From assembly GCF_002564005.1 (NCBI RefSeq), contig NZ_PDJG01000001.1, forward strand, positions 3,348,001 through 3,412,000: a stretch of 64,000 nucleotides of DNA, given 5' to 3'. The DNA comes from Sanguibacter antarcticus. GTDB lineage: Bacteria; Actinomycetota; Actinomycetes; Actinomycetales; Cellulomonadaceae. Shown in pieces: positions 60,249-64,000 of this stretch (position 1 is the first letter of the stretch; each line of letters begins with the position of its first letter). The notes below the pieces were generated by a model. That model searched no databases and was not told the DNA's origin. It worked only from the letters and a program-made list of their open reading frames with translations. A program made the translations under genes and the position numbers.

Positions 60249-62927
60249 GTGTCCTATGTCGAAACGTCTGAAGATGACCGTCGCGGTCGAGCGCACCACG
60301 AGGTGCCCGACCCGCTGAGGAACGATGTCCGCCTGCTCGGAGGTCTGCTCGGAACCGTCCTGCGCGAGGCGGGCGGCGATGAGCTCCTCGCCGATGTCGA
60401 GCGCCTGCGTGAGCTGACCATCCGTGCCCACGACGACGAGGAGGAGGACGCGTCGTTCGCCGAGGCGCAGGCACTCGTCGAGACGTTCTCTCCCGAGCGT
60501 GCTGAGCAGGTCGCGCGAGCCTTCACCTGCTACTTCCACCTCGCCAACCTGGCGGAGGAGTACCACCGCGTCCGGGTCCTGCGGGAACGCGAGTCCACGC
60601 GTGACCCCGACGAGGTCGCGGGGGACGACTCGTTCGCCGCCGCGGTCACCGAGCTGACAGAGGAGATCGGTCGCGAAGCCACGCTCGAGCGGCTTCGGGC
60701 GCTCGAGTTCCGACCTGTCGTCACCGCTCACCCGACCGAAGCCCGACGTCGTGCGGTCTCCAGCGCGATCCGACGCATCTCGGCACTCGTCGCAGAGCGG
60801 GACGGCGCGCACGTCGGCGGCACCTCGCTCGCCGAGAACGAGCGCCGGCTCCTTGCGGAGATCGACGTGCTCTGGCGCACCTCGCCGCTGCGGGCAGCGA
60901 AACCGACGGTGGTCGACGAGATCCGCACCGTCATGGGCGTCTTCGACTCGACGTTCTTCGAGACGTTCCCCGAGGTCTACCGGCGCTTCGACGACTGGCT
61001 TCAGGGTGACCAGGCCGGCGCTCGAGCCCCGATCGTCCGTCCGTTCGTCCGGCTCGGCACATGGATCGGTGGCGACCGGGACGGGAACCCCAACGTCACC
61101 GCCGAGGTGACGCGTTCCGCAGCGCTCATCGCGTCCGAACACGTCCTGACCGCCCTCGAAGAGGCCGCGCGACGCACCGGCAACGCCTTGACGCTCGATG
61201 GCTCCGCGACCCCGGCCTCTGCCGACCTCGTGTCGTTGTGGCGCCGTCAGCGCGTCCTCTCGGAGCCGCTCACAGCCCGCATCGCGGGAGAGTCGCCCAA
61301 CGAGCCGCACCGTCAGGTGCTGCTCGTCGTCGCCGAGCGGATCGCGGCGACCCGGCTCCGTGACGCGGACCTGGCGTATGCCGACGCAGCAGAGGCCGAA
61401 GCGGACCTGGTCGTCGTCCAGGAGTCGCTCGTGCAGGCTCGCGCTTCTCGGGCTGGGTACGGCGACCTCCAGAGGCTCATCTGGCAGGTGCAGACCTTCG
61501 GGTTCCACCTTGCGGAGCTCGAGGTCCGTCAGCACTCGATCGTTCACGAGCAGGCACTGGCGGACATCGCCGCGAACGGAATCGACGGTCCGCTGGCCGA
61601 GAAGACCACCGAGGTCCTTGACACCTTCCGTGCGCTGGGCGCCGTGCAGCACCGACACGGAACAGACGCAGCACGCCGGTACATCGTCTCGTTCACACAG
61701 AAGGCGGAGCACCTCGAGGCTGTGTACCAGCTCGCAGCCCTCGTCTTCGACGACCCCGAGCATGCTCCCGTCATCGATGCGATCCCCCTGTTCGAGACGT
61801 TCGCCGACCTCGAGGCGAGCGTCGAGATCCTCGAAGGGATGCTCCTCGTCCCGGCCGTCCAGGCGCGGCTCGCCGCCAACGGGCGTCGCGTCGAGGTCAT
61901 GCTCGGCTACTCGGACTCGTCGAAGGACGTCGGTCCGGTCGCAGCGACGCTCGCGCTCGACGTCGCCCAGAGCAAGATCACGCAGTGGGCGAAGCGCAAC
62001 GACATCACGTTGACGCTCTTCCACGGTCGCGGCGGCGCCCTCGGTCGCGGGGGCGGCCCGGCGAACCGTGCGCTCCTCGCACAACCTGCGGGGTCGGTCG
62101 ACGGTCGGTTCAAGCTCACGGAGCAGGGCGAGGTCATCTTCGCCCGCTACGGGGACCCGGTCATCGCTGCGCGGCACATCGAGCAGGTCGCCGCAGCGAC
62201 GCTCCTCGCCAGTGCTCCGTCGATCGAGCGTCGTAACGAGGCCGCGACACAGCGGTTCTCAGACCTCGCGTCGACGCTGGACGCCTCGTCCCGGGCACGC
62301 TTCTTCGAGCTTGTCCGCGCTGAGGGTTTCCCCCAGTGGTTCGGCGAGGTCACGCCGCTCGAAGAGGTCGGGCTGCTGCCGCTGGGCTCGCGTCCCGCAC
62401 GTCGTGGGCTCTCGATCGAGTCGCTCGACGACCTGCGCGCTATCCCGTGGGTGTTCTCCTGGTCACAGGCACGCATCAACCTGGCAGGCTGGTTCGGTCT
62501 GGGTACCGCGCTCAAGACGGCCGGCGACCTCGGCGAGCTGCGCGCCGCCTACCGTGAGTGGCCGTTGTTCGGGACGCTCATCGACAACGTCGAGATGTCG
62601 TTGGCCAAGACCGATGCGCGCATCGCCAGCCGCTACCTCGCGCTCGGCGACCGTCAGGACCTGGCGGACCTCGTGCTCGAGGAGATGGCGCTCACCCGCG
62701 AGTGGGTCCTGGCCATCACGGGCAGCGACAGCGCGCTGTCCAACCGCAGGGTGCTCGGCCGTGCTGTTCGTCTCCGGAGCCCGTACGTCGATGCGCTGTC
62801 GCTCCTGCAGCTCCGCGCACTGACACGCCTGCGCAAGGGAGCCGAGCCCGACGAGATCGACCAGCTACGGCACCTGCTGCTGCTCAGCGTCAACGGCGTC
62901 GCCGCCGGTCTGCAGAACACCGGCTGA
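60249..62927 (+). CDS. ppc: Phosphoenolpyruvate carboxylase
   Basis: An enzyme of about 892 aa that fixes bicarbonate onto PEP to replenish oxaloacetate. Catalytic histidine region VVTAHPTEARRR (H161), the second signature GYSDSSKDVG, and the Gly-rich loop FHGRGGALGRGGGP are intact; the C-terminus LLSVNGVAAGLQNTG ends in the conserved NTG. The start is uncertain: GTG at 60249 or 60243; the frame is open to 60147 but that would cross the divergent promoter region. An acidic N-terminal tail (VETSEDDRRGR) precedes PLRNDVRLLGGLLG, where the family similarity begins. Its last 63 bases overlap the convergent pnuC gene. Confidence 0.95.
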   Translation: MSYVETSEDDRRGRAHHEVPDPLRNDVRLLGGLLGTVLREAGGDELLADVERLRELTIRAHDDEEEDASFAEAQALVETFSPERAEQVARAFTCYFHLANLAEEYHRVRVLRERESTRDPDEVAGDDSFAAAVTELTEEIGREATLERLRALEFRPVVTAHPTEARRRAVSSAIRRISALVAERDGAHVGGTSLAENERRLLAEIDVLWRTSPLRAAKPTVVDEIRTVMGVFDSTFFETFPEVYRRFDDWLQGDQAGARAPIVRPFVRLGTWIGGDRDGNPNVTAEVTRSAALIASEHVLTALEEAARRTGNALTLDGSATPASADLVSLWRRQRVLSEPLTARIAGESPNEPHRQVLLVVAERIAATRLRDADLAYADAAEAEADLVVVQESLVQARASRAGYGDLQRLIWQVQTFGFHLAELEVRQHSIVHEQALADIAANGIDGPLAEKTTEVLDTFRALGAVQHRHGTDAARRYIVSFTQKAEHLEAVYQLAALVFDDPEHAPVIDAIPLFETFADLEASVEILEGMLLVPAVQARLAANGRRVEVMLGYSDSSKDVGPVAATLALDVAQSKITQWAKRNDITLTLFHGRGGALGRGGGPANRALLAQPAGSVDGRFKLTEQGEVIFARYGDPVIAARHIEQVAAATLLASAPSIERRNEAATQRFSDLASTLDASSRARFFELVRAEGFPQWFGEVTPLEEVGLLPLGSRPARRGLSIESLDDLRAIPWVFSWSQARINLAGWFGLGTALKTAGDLGELRAAYREWPLFGTLIDNVEMSLAKTDARIASRYLALGDRQDLADLVLEEMALTREWVLAITGSDSALSNRRVLGRAVRLRSPYVDALSLLQLRALTRLRKGAEPDEIDQLRHLLLLSVNGVAAGLQNTG

Positions 62928-63521
62928 GCACGACCTGCCGAGTATCTGCGTGACGAGTGCGGCGGGAGCGACCAGCTCCCGCCGCCAGTCGCGCAGGCCG
63001 AGGACGCACAGCACGATGAACCCGGCGTACAGCGCCGCCGTGAGGTAGAGCGCGGACGAGATGTACAGCCACACGTAGATCACGTCGGCGACGATCCACA
63101 CCCACCAGCTGCCGATCCACTTGCGGCCGAGCATGAGCTGGGCGACGAGACTCAGCGAGGTGGTCACGGCGTCGAGCCGAGGCACCTCGGAGTCGGTATA
63201 GGTGCTCAGCACCCACACGAGCAGCATCGCGATGACGGCGGCGGCGACGGCTGCGGCCAACCACGCCCAGCGCGGTGTCCGTCGGACCGTGAGCGCTTCT
63301 CCCGCGGGCCCGCCTCGGACCCACCACACCCAGCCCAGCACGCCGAGGACGATGTAGACGACCTGGAGCCCGGCGCCGGCATAGAGCCCGGACGACGCGA
63401 AGAGCACGACGTACACGCTGTTGTTCGCGAGGCCGACCGGGAAGGTCCACACGTTCTGCCGGACGGCGAGCCACACGCACACGGCGCCGGTGGTGAACCC
63501 GATGATCTCCTCGACTGACAT
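62865..63521 (-). CDS. pnuC: Nicotinamide riboside transporter
   Basis: A 218-aa membrane protein with about seven helices, the PnuC fold. Family features: IIGFTTGAVCVWLAVRQNVWTFPVG at the start, VYIVLGVLGWVWWVRGG (the WxxW motif) and LMLGRKWIGSWWVWIVADVIYVWLY, the substrate-binding region. It imports nicotinamide riboside, which fits the NadR-type kinase/adenylyltransferase encoded nearby. Its C-terminal 21 codons run antisense into the end of ppc. Confidence 0.9.
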   Translation of the reverse strand: MSVEEIIGFTTGAVCVWLAVRQNVWTFPVGLANNSVYVVLFASSGLYAGAGLQVVYIVLGVLGWVWWVRGGPAGEALTVRRTPRWAWLAAAVAAAVIAMLLVWVLSTYTDSEVPRLDAVTTSLSLVAQLMLGRKWIGSWWVWIVADVIYVWLYISSALYLTAALYAGFIVLCVLGLRDWRRELVAPAALVTQILGRSCSAGVLQTGGDAVDAEQQQVP

Positions 63522-63617
63522 CCGGACACGATGGCACGTACGCGTGGCTGAGGCCGTCCGTGTCCGGGTCCTGGTAGTCCCACGAGGGCATCGGTGTCCC
63601 GGTGCGAGAATGAGCCC

Positions 63618-64000
63618 GTGGCTAGCCCAGTCGATGTCGAGATGACCGGTTTGAACAGTGCGCCGACGAGCGCCCAGCAGGCGCGAGCGGAGGCCTCTGC
63701 CCGCGCAGAGCTCGTCGCGTCTCTGCGGTCCGTCGTGGACGGTGAGGTCTCTGACTCCACGCTGCGTCGGGCTGAGTACACGACCGACGCGTCGAACTAT
63801 CGGGTCGTGCCCCAGGTGGTGGTCATACCGCTGAACGTCGACGACGCGCTGGCGGCCGTCGAGGCGACCCGCGCAGCAGGAGTACCGCTGACGGCTCGCG
63901 GCGGAGGAACGTCCTGCGCCGGGAACGCTGTCGGCCCCGGCGTCGTCATCGACTTCTCGCGGCACGTCAACGAGATCCACGAGATCGACCCTGAGGCGCG
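63618..64000 (+). CDS. FAD-linked oxidase (GlcD/D-lactate dehydrogenase type), N-terminal part (cut by window end)
   Basis: The first 127 residues of a PCMH-type flavoprotein. After a ~25-residue Ala-rich start come YTTDASNYRVVPQVVVIPLNVDDALAAV and the FAD pyrophosphate loop TARGGGTSCAGNAVGPGVVIDFSR, typical of GlcD, D-lactate dehydrogenase and large FAD/Fe-S fused proteins (YdiJ-like). The frame runs off the window, so length and any Fe-S domain are unknown. GTG start at 63618; divergent from pnuC with 96 bp between. Confidence 0.85.
   Translation, partial: MASPVDVEMTGLNSAPTSAQQARAEASARAELVASLRSVVDGEVSDSTLRRAEYTTDASNYRVVPQVVVIPLNVDDALAAVEATRAAGVPLTARGGGTSCAGNAVGPGVVIDFSRHVNEIHEIDPEA

Overview
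The window is a high-GC Gram-positive (actinobacterial) chromosome segment. Several things point to a Cellulomonas/Sanguibacter-like member of the Micrococcales: strong GC bias at third codon positions, frequent GTG starts, an rRNA operon carrying the actinobacterial 23S insertion and a spacer without tRNA genes, a zinc-finger-less topoisomerase I with a Lys/Ala-rich tail, and the order topA - tmk - holB - S33 peptidase lipoprotein - tRNA-Thr. The genus is inference only; the 16S gene would settle it.

Layout. 1-7.2 kb: end of a DUF4184-like membrane protein, an MrfA/Lhr-like DUF1998 helicase, a DUF2975/XRE pair, and a metal group made of a P1B-type ATPase, a separate HMA domain protein and a Crp/Fnr regulator. 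7.2-13.3 kb: galactose utilisation, with a ROK repressor divergent from alpha-galactosidase, galT and galK, and inverted-repeat operator candidates between them. 13.4-16.0 kb: anaerobic ribonucleotide reductase nrdD-nrdG behind two NrdR-type boxes. 16-23.2 kb: H+-pyrophosphatase, an endonuclease/exonuclease/phosphatase-fold protein, two paralogous small lipoproteins, a HemK-like methyltransferase and a PAP2 phosphatase. 23.2-34.1 kb: topA, two coupled Gfo/Idh oxidoreductases, a small conserved protein, a HAD hydrolase, tmk, holB, an S33 peptidase lipoprotein, tRNA-Thr(CGU), a PspC protein and a small unknown. 34.2-46 kb: an MFS exporter, an ECF sigma factor with a membrane partner, a DUF3806 protein, OsmC, a TetR regulator divergent from a degenerate ABC ATPase plus YhgE/Pip protein, and a MacB-type ABC exporter. 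46.1-53.0 kb: a tightly overlapping five-gene cassette. 53-58.9 kb: complete 16S-23S-5S rRNA operon. 59-64 kb: NadR-type NMN adenylyltransferase/kinase, PEP carboxylase, PnuC, and the start of an FAD-linked oxidase.

The most interesting system is the five-gene cassette at 46132-53023. It encodes a MoxR-type AAA+ ATPase, an unknown 376-aa protein, a fusion of an HExxH metallopeptidase-like domain with a von Willebrand A domain, an unknown protein with a coiled-coil tail, and a PaaK/CapK-type adenylate-forming enzyme. All four junctions overlap (13, 4, 4 and 8 nt), so the proteins are probably made together. MoxR plus vWA pairs are known chaperone-like modules; joining one to a metallopeptidase domain and an acyl/aryl-adenylating enzyme is not a pathway I recognise.

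Other functional links: PnuC and NadR would import and phosphorylate/adenylylate nicotinamide riboside, although the kinase P-loop lacks its lysine. The TetR regulator sits between two TTGAC/GTCAA palindromes and probably controls itself and the YhgE/Pip pair. A consensus CRP-type palindrome lies in front of the pyrophosphatase gene.
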